56,752 nt of DNA. Source: Azospirillaceae bacterium (GTDB lineage Bacteria; Pseudomonadota; Alphaproteobacteria; Azospirillales; Azospirillaceae). The notes beneath the pieces were generated by a model. The model was given only the letters and a program-made list of their open reading frames with translations. It was not told the origin of the DNA and did no database searches. This document shows, piece by piece, positions 8,138-15,805 of this stretch (positions are counted from its first letter, which is position 1; each line of letters starts with the position of its first letter). The stretch covers positions 1-56,752 of the forward strand of contig DASQNC010000045.1 of NCBI GenBank assembly GCA_035645145.1, in the 5' to 3' direction. A program made the translations under genes and the position numbers.

Positions 8138-8158
8138 GTCGTGCTCCGTGGGTGGGGG

Positions 8159-8449
8159 CTAAACGATGCCCAGCAGCTTGCGGCGCTCGCCCATGCGGGC
8201 GATTTCCGCGATCTGCGCCTCCGCGAACTTTCCGTTGCGGATGGTGGTCTCCAGGTGGTCGCGGACCTTGCGGACGACGTGCACCGCCTGCCACAGCCGG
8301 GCGCGGCCGGCGTCGTCCAGGGCGCCCGTCGCGACCATGGCCCGGGTGTATTCGCGCTCCAGCGTGTCGAGCGTGGCCGACACCTGTTCGAATTCGGCCA
8401 GCGCCCGGCGGCCCCGGGCGGCGTCCTCGTGCGCCTTGTGCGCGTCCAT
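8159..8449 (-). CDS. Small helical phage protein between portal and scaffold
   Basis: A 96-residue, almost fully helical charged protein (ALAEFEQVSATLDTLEREY). Its ATG at 8449 overlaps the portal stop by one base (TGATG), so it is translated after the portal gene. No family recognised. Small head proteins in this slot can be head decoration or assembly factors, but nothing in the sequence proves that. Confidence 0.65.
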   Translation of the reverse strand: MDAHKAHEDAARGRRALAEFEQVSATLDTLEREYTRAMVATGALDDAGRARLWQAVHVVRKVRDHLETTIRNGKFAEAQIAEIARMGERRKLLGIV

Positions 8450-10467
8450 CAGCCCACCTCCCCGCCCATGCGGACCGGGGGTGTGGATGCCTTGGCCTGG
8501 GCCTCCGACAGGGCAGCCTCGCGGGCCAGGGCCATTTCCGCGGCCATCTTCTCGCGGGCGAGCTGCATTTCGGCCTCCGCCTTCAGGCGCGCCAAATCGA
8601 CATCCGCCTGCAACCGCATCCGCTGCAACTCGGCCTCGGCCTGCGCCTTGGCCTGTTCAAGCTGGAGCTTGGCCTGTGCTTCCATCACCCGAGGGTCGGG
8701 TGGCGGCGGTCCCGGCGGGGGCGCGTCGGCGGGATTGTTGAAGTACGGCTCCACCGTGCGCAGCCCGATGGTCTCGATCAGCTTCTTGAGCGTGTTGTAG
8801 ATCCGGCTCGGGTCCACCATGCCCATGCCGCCGGCCGCCAGCGCCTCCTTCTGAAGCCCCAGCACCTGCATCAGGTGCATGGCCTGGGTTTCCTTGGACC
8901 CGTACCCGATGCCCACGGTGACGCTCATGTCGGCGCGGGTCCGCCAATGGCGGGGATCCACCGGCACCCACCGGTTCCGCAGCCGCACCGTGCGGGCCAC
9001 GTCGCCGTGCCGGCGGATGGTGCCGTGCAGCAGCAGGAACAGGTCCTTGATGCCGGTTTCGGCGAAGATGCGGGCAATCAGACGGATGCGGGCCTGGGCG
9101 GCGGTGAATGCCTGGTTGACCGCCGTGGCGGACTGGTTCTGGAGGGCGCTAGCGTCCAACCCCTGGCCTTGCCGCGTCACGCCCGTGCGCTGCTCGCGGG
9201 CGAAGTCGAAATACTCCGTCACCGGCAGGATCTTGTCCGCCACCGACGGGGTGACGATGGGGATCAGGCCGCCGGGTGCCTTGGTCCGCACGATGCCGCC
9301 GGGACGCGACGACAACAGGTCGTCCAGGGTCCGTTCGCCGGCATGGCTTTCCGCCACCTCGGTCCGGGCGTTGTTCACCAGCGCCGCATTGTCCAGCAGT
9401 TGCCGGACCAGGAACGTTTTGATGCGCTGGATCTCCAGGACCAGATCGGCCACCGACCGCCCGTGGAACCGGTGGGTGACCGGGACCGGGGTGATGGCGG
9501 CGAACGGCATGCCGGGGACCGGCTCGATGTCCTCCACCCCGCCCCGCCTCAGGATCGTGTCGCCCGGGCCGGCGGTGGTCACCTTCCACAGGCGCGCGTA
9601 CCCCTCGCCCCGGATGTCGGCGCGAATGTAGTGCTCGACCACCTCCACATCCCGCATCAGCGCGTTCCGGGCGTGGGATCCGACGCCGTTGCCGTCGTCC
9701 GCGGTCGCCCGGGCCAGCCCCTCGGCCGTGCCGGTCCCGCCCGACGCCGGCAGTTCCATCACCTGGTCGCGGTCGTAGCCGGCCTCGATCAAATCGGACA
9801 CCGACCGCGTGGTGCGGTGGAAGGCGTAGGCCGCGTCCTTGATCCGCCGCGCCCGGCGGGAAATCCCGAACTCCTCGGGCGGGACGCAGGCCACCTTGGC
9901 GCGGCCATAGGGCGAGGACCGGCGCACGGTGAAATCCACCAACCCGTCCGCCCGCTCGGTCCGGGCCGCCAGCTCCCACCCTTCGGCCACCATGGCCCCC
10001 AGCACCTCGGGCGGCTGGCCTTCGAAGGTCTCCTCCTCGCGGGTCTCGCCGGCTTCCCACCAGACCTTCCAGATGCCGACCTTGCTCAGCAGCGCATCCT
10101 TGATGCCGGTGTACAGCAGGTCCCAGCCGTCGTTGTCGCGCAGGAAGACGTGATTGACGTAGTCGGTTTCCTGCTCGGCCGCGGCTTCGTCCTCGGGCCC
10201 CACGGGCTCGAAGCGCACCACCTCGTCGCCCGAGGCGAACACCTCCATCAGCGACGGCATCAGACCTTCCACCGTGTCCGAGACATCCGTGCTGACGGCC
10301 TTGGACCGGTCGGGGGCGGACGGAAGGTCGTCCATCTCGCCCAGGTAGTAGTCCAGGGCCTGCGCGCGCTGCCGCGACAGTTCCGACGCGGTGTCGGCGC
10401 CGAGCGCGGCGGCCTTCTCCGTGGCGAGCACGCCGCGAAGCTGCTCCAGGGTCATGGGCTCGTGCAT
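8449..10467 (-). CDS. Portal protein (P22-type)
   Basis: A 672-residue portal, the dodecameric ring through which DNA enters the head and to which terminase docks. Typical segments are the N-terminal helices (RAQALDYYLGEMDDLP), DVSDTVEGLMPSLMEVF, the long clip/wing region, FHGRSVADLVLEIQRIKT, and LLDNAALVNNART. The last 80 residues are one long charged helix, like the barrel of the P22 portal. Stop and start overlap with terminase by one base (TGATG at 10465-10469), as expected for coupled synthesis. Confidence 0.85.
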   Translation of the reverse strand: MHEPMTLEQLRGVLATEKAAALGADTASELSRQRAQALDYYLGEMDDLPSAPDRSKAVSTDVSDTVEGLMPSLMEVFASGDEVVRFEPVGPEDEAAAEQETDYVNHVFLRDNDGWDLLYTGIKDALLSKVGIWKVWWEAGETREEETFEGQPPEVLGAMVAEGWELAARTERADGLVDFTVRRSSPYGRAKVACVPPEEFGISRRARRIKDAAYAFHRTTRSVSDLIEAGYDRDQVMELPASGGTGTAEGLARATADDGNGVGSHARNALMRDVEVVEHYIRADIRGEGYARLWKVTTAGPGDTILRRGGVEDIEPVPGMPFAAITPVPVTHRFHGRSVADLVLEIQRIKTFLVRQLLDNAALVNNARTEVAESHAGERTLDDLLSSRPGGIVRTKAPGGLIPIVTPSVADKILPVTEYFDFAREQRTGVTRQGQGLDASALQNQSATAVNQAFTAAQARIRLIARIFAETGIKDLFLLLHGTIRRHGDVARTVRLRNRWVPVDPRHWRTRADMSVTVGIGYGSKETQAMHLMQVLGLQKEALAAGGMGMVDPSRIYNTLKKLIETIGLRTVEPYFNNPADAPPPGPPPPDPRVMEAQAKLQLEQAKAQAEAELQRMRLQADVDLARLKAEAEMQLAREKMAAEMALAREAALSEAQAKASTPPVRMGGEVG

Positions 10468-12011
10468 CAGGCAATCCCCAGGGGTGAATAGGTCAAGGCG
10501 CGGTTGAAGCCGGCGGCGGTGCCGTCCCGCACCGGCTCGGCGAAGGTCAGGGCGATGGCGTCCCATTCGTCGGGGGAGCGCACGCCGCGCCGGCGCATGT
10601 CTTCCTTGCTTTCCAGCAGAAGGCGCTGGTTCAGGTCGTAGCGGTAGCCGGGCGCGCAGGCGTCGGCCTGAAGGCTGTCCAAATCGGGGATGTCGGCCCC
10701 GGCCACATCGGCCAGCCAGTCCTTGGACCGCTTCCACATTTCCGCCCGGCGGTTGCGCGGGCCGGGGCGCTTCGTCCCGTCCGGCAGGATTTCGTCCGGC
10801 TCCTGCGGCTCCCCGCCGAAGTTGATCGGCACCACCAGCCGGGCGTAGTCGCCGCCCCAACTCCGCAGGATGTCGACCACCCCGGCCCCGGTGCCCCCGA
10901 CGTCGACGAACACCCGTGCCGGCTTGTCCTGGTCGATGACGGACCTCAGCCAGTTGGCGCCGGCCACCGTGTCCAGCTTCAGCCGGCTTTCCACCCGCAG
11001 CACCTTGCGGCCCCGGCGCCAAGCCAGGCTGAACCGGTCGTCGCCGAAGCGGGCCGGGTCGGCGCCGACCACCAGCGGGCCGACCGCCTCGCAGGTCGCC
11101 TTGCGGGCGGCCAGCACCAGCGGCGCCGGGATGAAGCTGTCGTGCCCGGTCATCTGGAACGCCTCGGCCGCGGTGGCGGGATATTCCTGTTTGAAGAGCA
11201 GCGGGTCGCCCAACTCGGCGATCTTCGCCCGCCGCCACGCCATCTGGCCCGGGTCCAGGCCATGGGCCTCGGCATAGTCCCGCTCTTCGGTGTCCATCTC
11301 GAACCCGTCCGGCACGGGTCGGCGGTATTCCGGCTGCCAGTGCCAGGGAATGAAGACGGCGATGTAGTCCGACTGCCCGGCCTCGGCCTGCTGCCACATC
11401 TGGTGGTACAGGTTGCCCACGCCGTTGGCCGTGCTTTCCAGCACCACTTCCGTGCCCGGCATGTCGGGCACCCCTTGGATCGCTCCGGCGAAGTGGATTT
11501 GCGCGTTGGGCCAGAAGGCGACTTCCGAGCCGTGGAACAACTGGATGGTCTGCGACCGGCCGACCGATTTGCTGCCGGCGGTCCCGACCTTGTACCCGCT
11601 GTCCAGGCGGCCGAAGCTCAGTTCCCGTGCGTTGGCCGCGTCGGTGGACGGGCGGACCAGGGCCGGGCAGTTCTCGTGGTACCGCTCGACCATCCCGAAC
11701 AGGTTGTCGGTCGCTTCCTGCTCGTGGGTCAGGATGAAGACCCGGATGCCCCGCCCGTGGGTCGCCCGCCAATAGAAGCGGGCGGCGATGTAGGTGCTGA
11801 TCCCCTGCTGCCGCCCTTTGAGGACCAGGGCCCGGACCTTGCCGGTCCGGGCCCGCTGCTCCTCCAGCCGCCGGTGCAGGTGCTCCTGGGCCCGGTTCAG
11901 CACCAGGGGCAGGACGGCACCCGACTTGGTGCGGATCCGCATGCACTTGGCGGCGTAGTGGGGGAAATCCTCCCGCAGGCGTTTGCGGATCGCCGCTTCG
12001 CGAAGGTCCAT
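10467..12011 (-). CDS. Terminase large subunit
   Basis: A 514-residue DNA-packaging motor. An ATPase Walker A variant, LKGRQQGIST, is at about residues 62-71, and the Walker B-like TEVVLES follows. The C-terminal nuclease has acidic residues in GADPARFGDD (about 312) and VFVDVGGTGAG (about 365). Order small subunit, large subunit, portal is canonical. ATG at 12011 is 23 bases after the small-subunit stop. Confidence 0.9.
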   Translation of the reverse strand: MDLREAAIRKRLREDFPHYAAKCMRIRTKSGAVLPLVLNRAQEHLHRRLEEQRARTGKVRALVLKGRQQGISTYIAARFYWRATHGRGIRVFILTHEQEATDNLFGMVERYHENCPALVRPSTDAANARELSFGRLDSGYKVGTAGSKSVGRSQTIQLFHGSEVAFWPNAQIHFAGAIQGVPDMPGTEVVLESTANGVGNLYHQMWQQAEAGQSDYIAVFIPWHWQPEYRRPVPDGFEMDTEERDYAEAHGLDPGQMAWRRAKIAELGDPLLFKQEYPATAAEAFQMTGHDSFIPAPLVLAARKATCEAVGPLVVGADPARFGDDRFSLAWRRGRKVLRVESRLKLDTVAGANWLRSVIDQDKPARVFVDVGGTGAGVVDILRSWGGDYARLVVPINFGGEPQEPDEILPDGTKRPGPRNRRAEMWKRSKDWLADVAGADIPDLDSLQADACAPGYRYDLNQRLLLESKEDMRRRGVRSPDEWDAIALTFAEPVRDGTAAGFNRALTYSPLGIA

Positions 12012-12033
12012 GGCCCGTTGCTCCCCTCCACCG

Positions 12034-12321
12034 TCATTCCAGTTCCGAAAGGGCGTCCTCGTGGCTGATGGTGGCCTGCAGGCTGGCCTCGATGCTGCTC
12101 AGGCGCGGGTGCACGAAGGGGGCGGCGGCCTTGGCGGCCTGGAAGCGGACGGACCGGTCGGCGGTCTCGTCGCGCATCACCGCCAGCAGGTAATCCAGCG
12201 GTGTCTGGTCCTGTCCGGCTTCGGCGGCCGGGGACGTTGCCGGATGTGTTGTCGCATCGGCGGGCTGGGGAACCGGCCGGGGCGCACGCGCCCGGCCCCC
12301 CCGCGTACCTGCACGCGGCAT
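12034..12321 (-). CDS. Terminase small subunit
   Basis: A 95-residue protein with a disordered basic N-terminus (TRGGRARAPRPVP) and the compact segment PLDYLLAVMRD, VRFQAAKAAAPFVHPRLSS, which I know from small terminases in alphaproteobacterial phages. It recognises the packaging site. The start is the ATG at 12321, with GGAGA about eight bases upstream. It is the first gene after the terminator at 12388-12426. Confidence 0.8.
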   Translation of the reverse strand: MPRAGTRGGRARAPRPVPQPADATTHPATSPAAEAGQDQTPLDYLLAVMRDETADRSVRFQAAKAAAPFVHPRLSSIEASLQATISHEDALSELE

Positions 12322-12387
12322 GGCTGGATCTCCATTGGATTCGAATCGGGGAACGTGTCGGATGGAGCGCACCGGATGCCGGATCGG

Positions 12388-12426
12388 CAAAAACAACAGC
12401 CCCGCGCGGGGTGCGGCGGGGCTGTT
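12388..12426 (-). terminator. Rho-independent terminator upstream of terminase genes
   Basis: Read leftward: a perfect 10-bp stem (AACAGCCCCG 12417-12426 paired with CGGGGCTGTT 12395-12404), a 12-base loop, then GTTTTTG. It stands between a candidate promoter and the terminase operon, so late packaging and head genes would need read-through. Stem and T-run are directly visible; the control role is inference. Confidence 0.75.
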
Positions 12427-12457
12427 TCGTCGGGGCGCAACTTCTTGAAGCTAACCA

Positions 12458-12486
12458 AATCTGGACAAAAAAGAGTCCGGTGTCAA
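12458..12486 (-). promoter_or_regulatory. Candidate late promoter upstream of the terminator
   Basis: Leftward -35 is a perfect TTGACA (12486-12481) and, 17 bases on, CAGATT (12463-12458) is a poor -10, matching three of six. It lies in an AT-rich gap. A transcript starting near 12450 would meet the terminator at once, like lambda pR' and its terminator. Confidence 0.35.
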
Positions 12487-12546
12487 CAATTTTTGGATGC
12501 GAACTTACCGGGAAAACATCTTTTTACGCGCAACCCTGCTGTCCCC

Positions 12547-13050
12547 TCAGTTGATGCGCCAGAGTTTGGCCAACTCCGTCAGCCCATCGCGCAATTGCAT
12601 CAACCGCCGTGTTCCGCCCACCCACTCGTCCAGCAGGCAGACCGCGACGACCGCCGGCAGGTTGCCCGGAGTGAGGGCCCGCTGCGCCGCGGTCAACTCG
12701 TCCCGTGCCAGGACACGGCCCAGCGGCAGCGGATCGCCGCCGGGGGGTAGGCGCTCGCCGTACGGCATCGTCACCCGAGGCATCGCCCCTGCCCGCTGGG
12801 CCAGCGCCCGGAGGCGGCATCCGGCCTGGTACTGCGGATCGGTGATCTGCGCGCGGATGTGGTAGGCGTCGAGCACGCATTCGGCGACGGCACGCGCGCC
12901 CCTGACAGTGGCCGAGCCACCGTCGGCGATCCGGCGCAGTTCCATGACGACGCCGCCCATATGGTTGCGACGTTCGGGCGTGCCGATATCCGCTTCGGCC
13001 AAGGTCACGGCCTTGCGCTTGTGCCGGCGGACGGCTGCGGGCCTACTCAT
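12547..13050 (-). CDS. Phage regulatory-type protein, possible late-gene activator/antiterminator
   Basis: A 167-residue basic protein starting MSRPAAVRRHKRKAVTL. Its middle, YQAGCRLRALAQRAG followed by an Arg-rich segment, and its end, VAVCLLDEWVGGTRRLMQL then a helical tail, recall the DUF6456-like helical domain by pattern, but I am not certain. It is the last gene before the promoter-terminator pair and the terminase operon, the slot of lambda Q. Start ATG 13050 overlaps the previous gene by eight bases. Function is inference from place. Confidence 0.5.
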   Translation of the reverse strand: MSRPAAVRRHKRKAVTLAEADIGTPERRNHMGGVVMELRRIADGGSATVRGARAVAECVLDAYHIRAQITDPQYQAGCRLRALAQRAGAMPRVTMPYGERLPPGGDPLPLGRVLARDELTAAQRALTPGNLPAVVAVCLLDEWVGGTRRLMQLRDGLTELAKLWRIN

Positions 13051-13276
13051 GTCCGCCCCCCTTCGCCGATGTCCCCGAGCCGGCGCCATAGACGCGCTCG
13101 GCCTCGGCCATGATCAGTTCGCGGGATTGCCAGGGCATCCCTTCCAGTGCCGATGGCGAAAAGTACACGCCACGCCCCATGCGGTAGGCGACAGCGGCCT
13201 TGGCCGCCAACTCGTCCTCGGAGGCGGGGGATCTCCCCACCATCCGTCCGACCTGGCTTTGGATCGGTCGATGCAT
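13043..13276 (-). CDS. Small hypothetical phage protein, 77 aa
   Basis: Start chosen at the ATG at 13276 because AAAGGA lies eight bases upstream; the ATG nine bases earlier (13285) touches the same site. The sequence has a helix (SEDELAAKAAVAYRMGRGV) and a second (WQSRELIMAEAERVY) with a glycine-rich end. No family recognised. It overlaps the next gene by eight bases, so the two are probably one operon. Confidence 0.55.
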   Translation of the reverse strand: MHRPIQSQVGRMVGRSPASEDELAAKAAVAYRMGRGVYFSPSALEGMPWQSRELIMAEAERVYGAGSGTSAKGGGHE

Positions 13277-13326
13277 CGAGTCCATCCTTTCTGTTTCGGG
13301 TGTTGGCGGGTTGCGGCGGCTTCCGC

Positions 13327-13791
13327 TCAGGCCGCCCAGGCCGCGAAGTCCCCCAGCGCCGATCCCGTGGGTACGTGGGTGATGGGCATGGACACGCCCG
13401 GTCGGACGGTGCCCGGCGACACAGGTCCGAACCGGCAATCGTCGGCGCCGTAATCCCGGCCGCTCCGGCGGTAGAGTTCGGCGATGGCCGCCTCGGTCAT
13501 GCGGTGTCCGCGCCGGCGGCGGCCAATCTGCGCGTTGATGGGGGGGACGAACGCCTTGTGCCCGACCTCGAAGCGGGCCGGCGACATCCGCCCGCCCGCG
13601 GACTTGCCGCGGACGAGGTTCATGCCCATGCGCATGCGCTGGACCGCCCGCCGTTGGAGGCCGAACCGCTCGGCGATCTCCGCATCGGTCAGGCCTTCGT
13701 TGAACAGCGCGGGCAAGGCGGCCCGGCAGGCGGCGACGGGATCGGTACCGGTGCCGCGTGAACCGGTCGTCCCGGTGGTTTTCCTTTTCAT
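13327..13791 (-). CDS. Helix-turn-helix phage protein
   Basis: A 154-residue basic protein. Residues about 33-57 (GLTDAEIAERFGLQRRAVQR) form a clear helix-turn-helix, and a second short helical segment (MTEAAIAELYRR) follows an Arg-rich linker. It is the first leftward gene from the repressor region, so it is the likely early gene held off by the operators at 13970-14006. Could be an early regulator or a replication/packaging accessory. Confidence 0.6.
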   Translation of the reverse strand: MKRKTTGTTGSRGTGTDPVAACRAALPALFNEGLTDAEIAERFGLQRRAVQRMRMGMNLVRGKSAGGRMSPARFEVGHKAFVPPINAQIGRRRRGHRMTEAAIAELYRRSGRDYGADDCRFGPVSPGTVRPGVSMPITHVPTGSALGDFAAWAA

Positions 13792-13969
13792 GGCTCTGCA
13801 AATCCCCGTTTTCGGCGGCCGGGGCACAGCGGGACCGCCCGGGCACACGGCACTTCGGCTCGCCGCGGCCCCTGGATAGGGGTGCCGGGCGCCGTATCGG
13901 GTGTGTCCGCCAAGTGTCGGGCGTCTGTCGGTTGTGCATGCCGCAATCCCAAGTAGCCGCGGGAAACTG

Positions 13970-13983
13970 CGGTAATGATACCG
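13970..13983. promoter_or_regulatory. Repressor operator O1 (CGGTA-N4-TACCG)
   Basis: Perfect 14-bp inverted repeat CGGTA-ATGA-TACCG, 53 bases before the repressor start codon. Same consensus as the sites at 13993 and 14815. A minus-strand TTGACG (13992-13987) lies between O1 and O2, so a bound repressor would cover a leftward -35 region. Confidence 0.65.
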
Positions 13984-13992
13984 ACACGTCAA

Positions 13993-14006
13993 CGGTAGAT
14001 TTACCG
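13993..14006. promoter_or_regulatory. Repressor operator O2 (CGGTA-N4-TACCG)
   Basis: Perfect 14-bp inverted repeat CGGTA-GATT-TACCG, starting 23 bases after O1, close to two helical turns, which would put two dimers on nearly the same face of the DNA. It is 29 bases from the repressor start codon, so it could serve autoregulation. Confidence 0.65.
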
Positions 14007-14035
14007 CATGGCTGGCATCGTGAGGGAACGGCATA

Positions 14036-14791
14036 GTGCCGCCCATGGCCAACACGCTTGCCGAACGCATCCAGGCCCGGCTTGACGCCCTCAAGCTCTC
14101 GCCCCGCAAGGCTTCGTTGAACGCGAAGCAAAGCCCGGACTTCGTCCGCAACATCCTGCGCGGGCTGTCGCAGAATCCGCGCGCCTCGGCGCTGCAGGCG
14201 CTGGCCGACGTGCTGAACGTACCCGTGGAATACCTGACCGAGGTCGCGGGCCAGGACCAAGCCGCCGGGCTGCGGCAGGTGGGCCTGTCGAAGGTCTTTG
14301 TGATGGGTGCGGTGCAGGCCGGCCTGTGGCAGGAGGCGGTCGAGTGGGAGGCATCGGACTGGTACGCGCTGACCGTGATGGACGATCCGCGCTACACCAC
14401 GATCCCTCGCTTCGGGCTGGAGGTGCGCGGCAACTCCATGAACCGGCTGTATCCGCACGGGACGGTGCTGGTCTGCGTGAAGTTCAGCGACTTGGCGCGC
14501 GAGCCCAAACCGGGCGAGAAGGTCATCTGCCTGCGCCGCAGCGTGACGGCGGAGTTCGAGGCGACGGTCAAGGAATACCAGCGCGACGAGAAGGGCCGCC
14601 ATGTGCTGTGGCCGCGCTCGACGGAGCCCGAGTTCCAGCAACCCATCGTGCTCGATGACGAAATCCTGCCGCTGGCCACCGGGGACGAGGTGCTGCCCAC
14701 GATCGCAAACGCCGGGCATTTCGGTGACCATGCCGGCGTCCAGGATATCTGGATCGCCGCACTGGTGACCCAGAGCGTGCGCTTGGAATAA
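14036..14791 (+). CDS. Prophage repressor, HTH plus S24/LexA-like domain
   Basis: A 251-residue cI/C2-type repressor. N-terminal XRE helix-turn-helix at about 5-68 (LKLSPRKASLNAKQSPDFV, ALADVLNVPVEYL). The C-terminal S24 domain has GNSMNRLYPHG with the likely catalytic serine and, later, ATVKEY with the likely lysine, so RecA-stimulated self-cleavage is expected. GTG at 14036 is taken as start because GAGGGA lies about eight bases before it; the ATG at 14045 is possible. It is the only gene here read away from the structural operon, and it is flanked by three operator-like sites. Confidence 0.85.
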   Translation: MPPMANTLAERIQARLDALKLSPRKASLNAKQSPDFVRNILRGLSQNPRASALQALADVLNVPVEYLTEVAGQDQAAGLRQVGLSKVFVMGAVQAGLWQEAVEWEASDWYALTVMDDPRYTTIPRFGLEVRGNSMNRLYPHGTVLVCVKFSDLAREPKPGEKVICLRRSVTAEFEATVKEYQRDEKGRHVLWPRSTEPEFQQPIVLDDEILPLATGDEVLPTIANAGHFGDHAGVQDIWIAALVTQSVRLE

Positions 14792-14814
14792 GACCGGGCG
14801 GTCACGAGATGCCG

Positions 14815-14828
14815 CGGTAAAAATACCG
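14815..14828. promoter_or_regulatory. Repressor operator O3 (CGGTA-N4-TACCG)
   Basis: Perfect 14-bp inverted repeat CGGTA-AAAA-TACCG, 24 bases after the repressor stop and just upstream of a TTGACA -35 hexamer for the rightward small gene. Same half-sites as O1 and O2, with a different N4. Confidence 0.65.
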
Positions 14829-14837
14829 ATACACTGA

Positions 14838-14866
14838 TTGACACGGCATTGGTACCGCACCATTGT
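14838..14866 (+). promoter_or_regulatory. Candidate rightward promoter next to O3
   Basis: Perfect -35 TTGACA (14838-14843), 17-base spacer, and CATTGT (14861-14866) as a weak -10. It would read the 108-residue gene at 14923 and lies ten bases after operator O3, so it is probably repressed in the lysogen. Confidence 0.45.
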
Positions 14867-14922
14867 CCACCCCGAGGCGGGCGGCCCGACAGGCTGCATT
14901 GGCGACGACGGAGGCGGTGGCA

Positions 14923-15249
14923 ATGTCCGAGACCACGACCCATGCCGAAGGACGCGCGGTCCGGGGCCTGACCACGGCTGGGGTGGGCCGACGGCTGGAG
15001 CAGGCACGTCGGCGGATCGGCGGCCGGCTGTCCCTGACCTGGGACATCGGCGCTACGGCGCGTTTCTTCGTCACCCATTGGCTGCCCGCAGGCCCCGGCG
15101 GGTTCGGCGACTGCCGAACGGTGGCCGTCGGCGAACTGGACGCCTGCCTGCGCCAACTGGATGCCTATGCCGACGACTGCGCGGCGGGACAGGCCCGGTT
15201 GGCCCGCACGCTCGGGCTTCCTACGGAGGGGGCCGACGGTTCCGGGTGA
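14923..15249 (+). CDS. Hypothetical early phage protein, 108 aa
   Basis: Start ATG at 14923 with GGAGG eight bases upstream, so translation looks real. The protein has an Arg-rich amphipathic helix (GVGRRLEQARRRIGGRL), an aromatic middle (WDIGATARFFVTHW) and a helical acidic end. No family recognised. Its promoter next to the operator O3 suggests an early gene made on induction. It could be an anti-repressor or a host-takeover protein, but nothing shows this. Confidence 0.55.
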   Translation: MSETTTHAEGRAVRGLTTAGVGRRLEQARRRIGGRLSLTWDIGATARFFVTHWLPAGPGGFGDCRTVAVGELDACLRQLDAYADDCAAGQARLARTLGLPTEGADGSG

Positions 15250-15399
15250 GCGGCGGGAACCGTCCCGGATCCGGCCGACCGCGACCGCCTACCAATTCAA
15301 GTCCCTCGACAACGGGCACCGATGAGTCCATCTGTGCGAAGCCGCCGGCGGCGGCGTTTCCGCCCGCAACGACGGGCACGTAAGAACGAGGTGTGGGCG

Positions 15400-15669
15400 A
15401 TGCGCTCCTTCGAAGGCCAGATGTCGGACAACAGGAAGATCAAGCGGACGCCCGAACAGCTGCGCGCCGCCATCGAAAAGCTGAAGGTCGACCTGTCTGT
15501 CCTGAAGGCGCATGCGGCCCCGGGAATGCGCGAGAACCTGCAGCGCCGCATCAAGGAGCTGGAAGCCGAGTTGGCGGATACCGGCCATGGCCGCCGGCGC
15601 GGCGGGGACGACGACCGTCCGGGCGCGGGTCCCACCGAGCGCCGCCCGATGCGGGGTTCCCGCACCTGA
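15400..15669 (+). CDS. Small coiled-coil hypothetical protein, 89 aa
   Basis: ATG at 15400 has GAGGTG six bases upstream; a second ATG at 15421 with GAAGG is also possible. Residues about 15-55 form a charged coiled coil (EQLRAAIEKLKVDLSVLKA; LQRRIKELEAELAD), and the tail is Arg/Gly/Asp-rich and disordered. It may be the last gene of the phage region or the first host gene; gene density and the bidirectional terminator after it favour an independent small unit. Confidence 0.5.
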   Translation: MRSFEGQMSDNRKIKRTPEQLRAAIEKLKVDLSVLKAHAAPGMRENLQRRIKELEAELADTGHGRRRGGDDDRPGAGPTERRPMRGSRT

Positions 15670-15676
15670 GGGCGGA

Positions 15677-15695
15677 CCTGCCGCTTTTCGGCAGG
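15677..15695 (+). terminator. Hairpin after the coiled-coil gene
   Basis: Seven-bp stem CCTGCCG/CGGCAGG with loop CTTTT, eight bases after the stop codon. No T-run follows, so it may only slow polymerase before the stronger hairpin at 15751. Confidence 0.35.
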
Positions 15696-15750
15696 CGCCC
15701 TGGCCGCGCGGATGTCCCGGGAGCCCCCGGGACGGATCGGCGGGAAATGC

Positions 15751-15777
15751 AAACGGCGCCGGATACCGGCGCCGTTT
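15751..15777. terminator. Bidirectional hairpin between phage region and exopolysaccharide locus
   Basis: A perfect 12-bp stem (AAACGGCGCCGG with CCGGCGCCGTTT) and a 3-base loop. It lies between two converging genes (15400-15669 and 15806-17248). A short AAA on one side and TTT on the other of the stem give weak U-tracts in both directions. Confidence 0.7.
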
Positions 15778-15805
15778 CCGTTCCAGGACCGCGGGACACC
15801 GGCGC

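Noticed and set aside
8152-10491. A 779-codon plus-strand frame
   Set aside because: Antisense to the portal gene, which has clear family motifs and coupled start/stop overlaps with its neighbours.
14849-14858. GGTACC near O3 as a fourth operator
   Set aside because: There is no N4 spacer and the halves overlap; it is a simple 6-bp palindrome.
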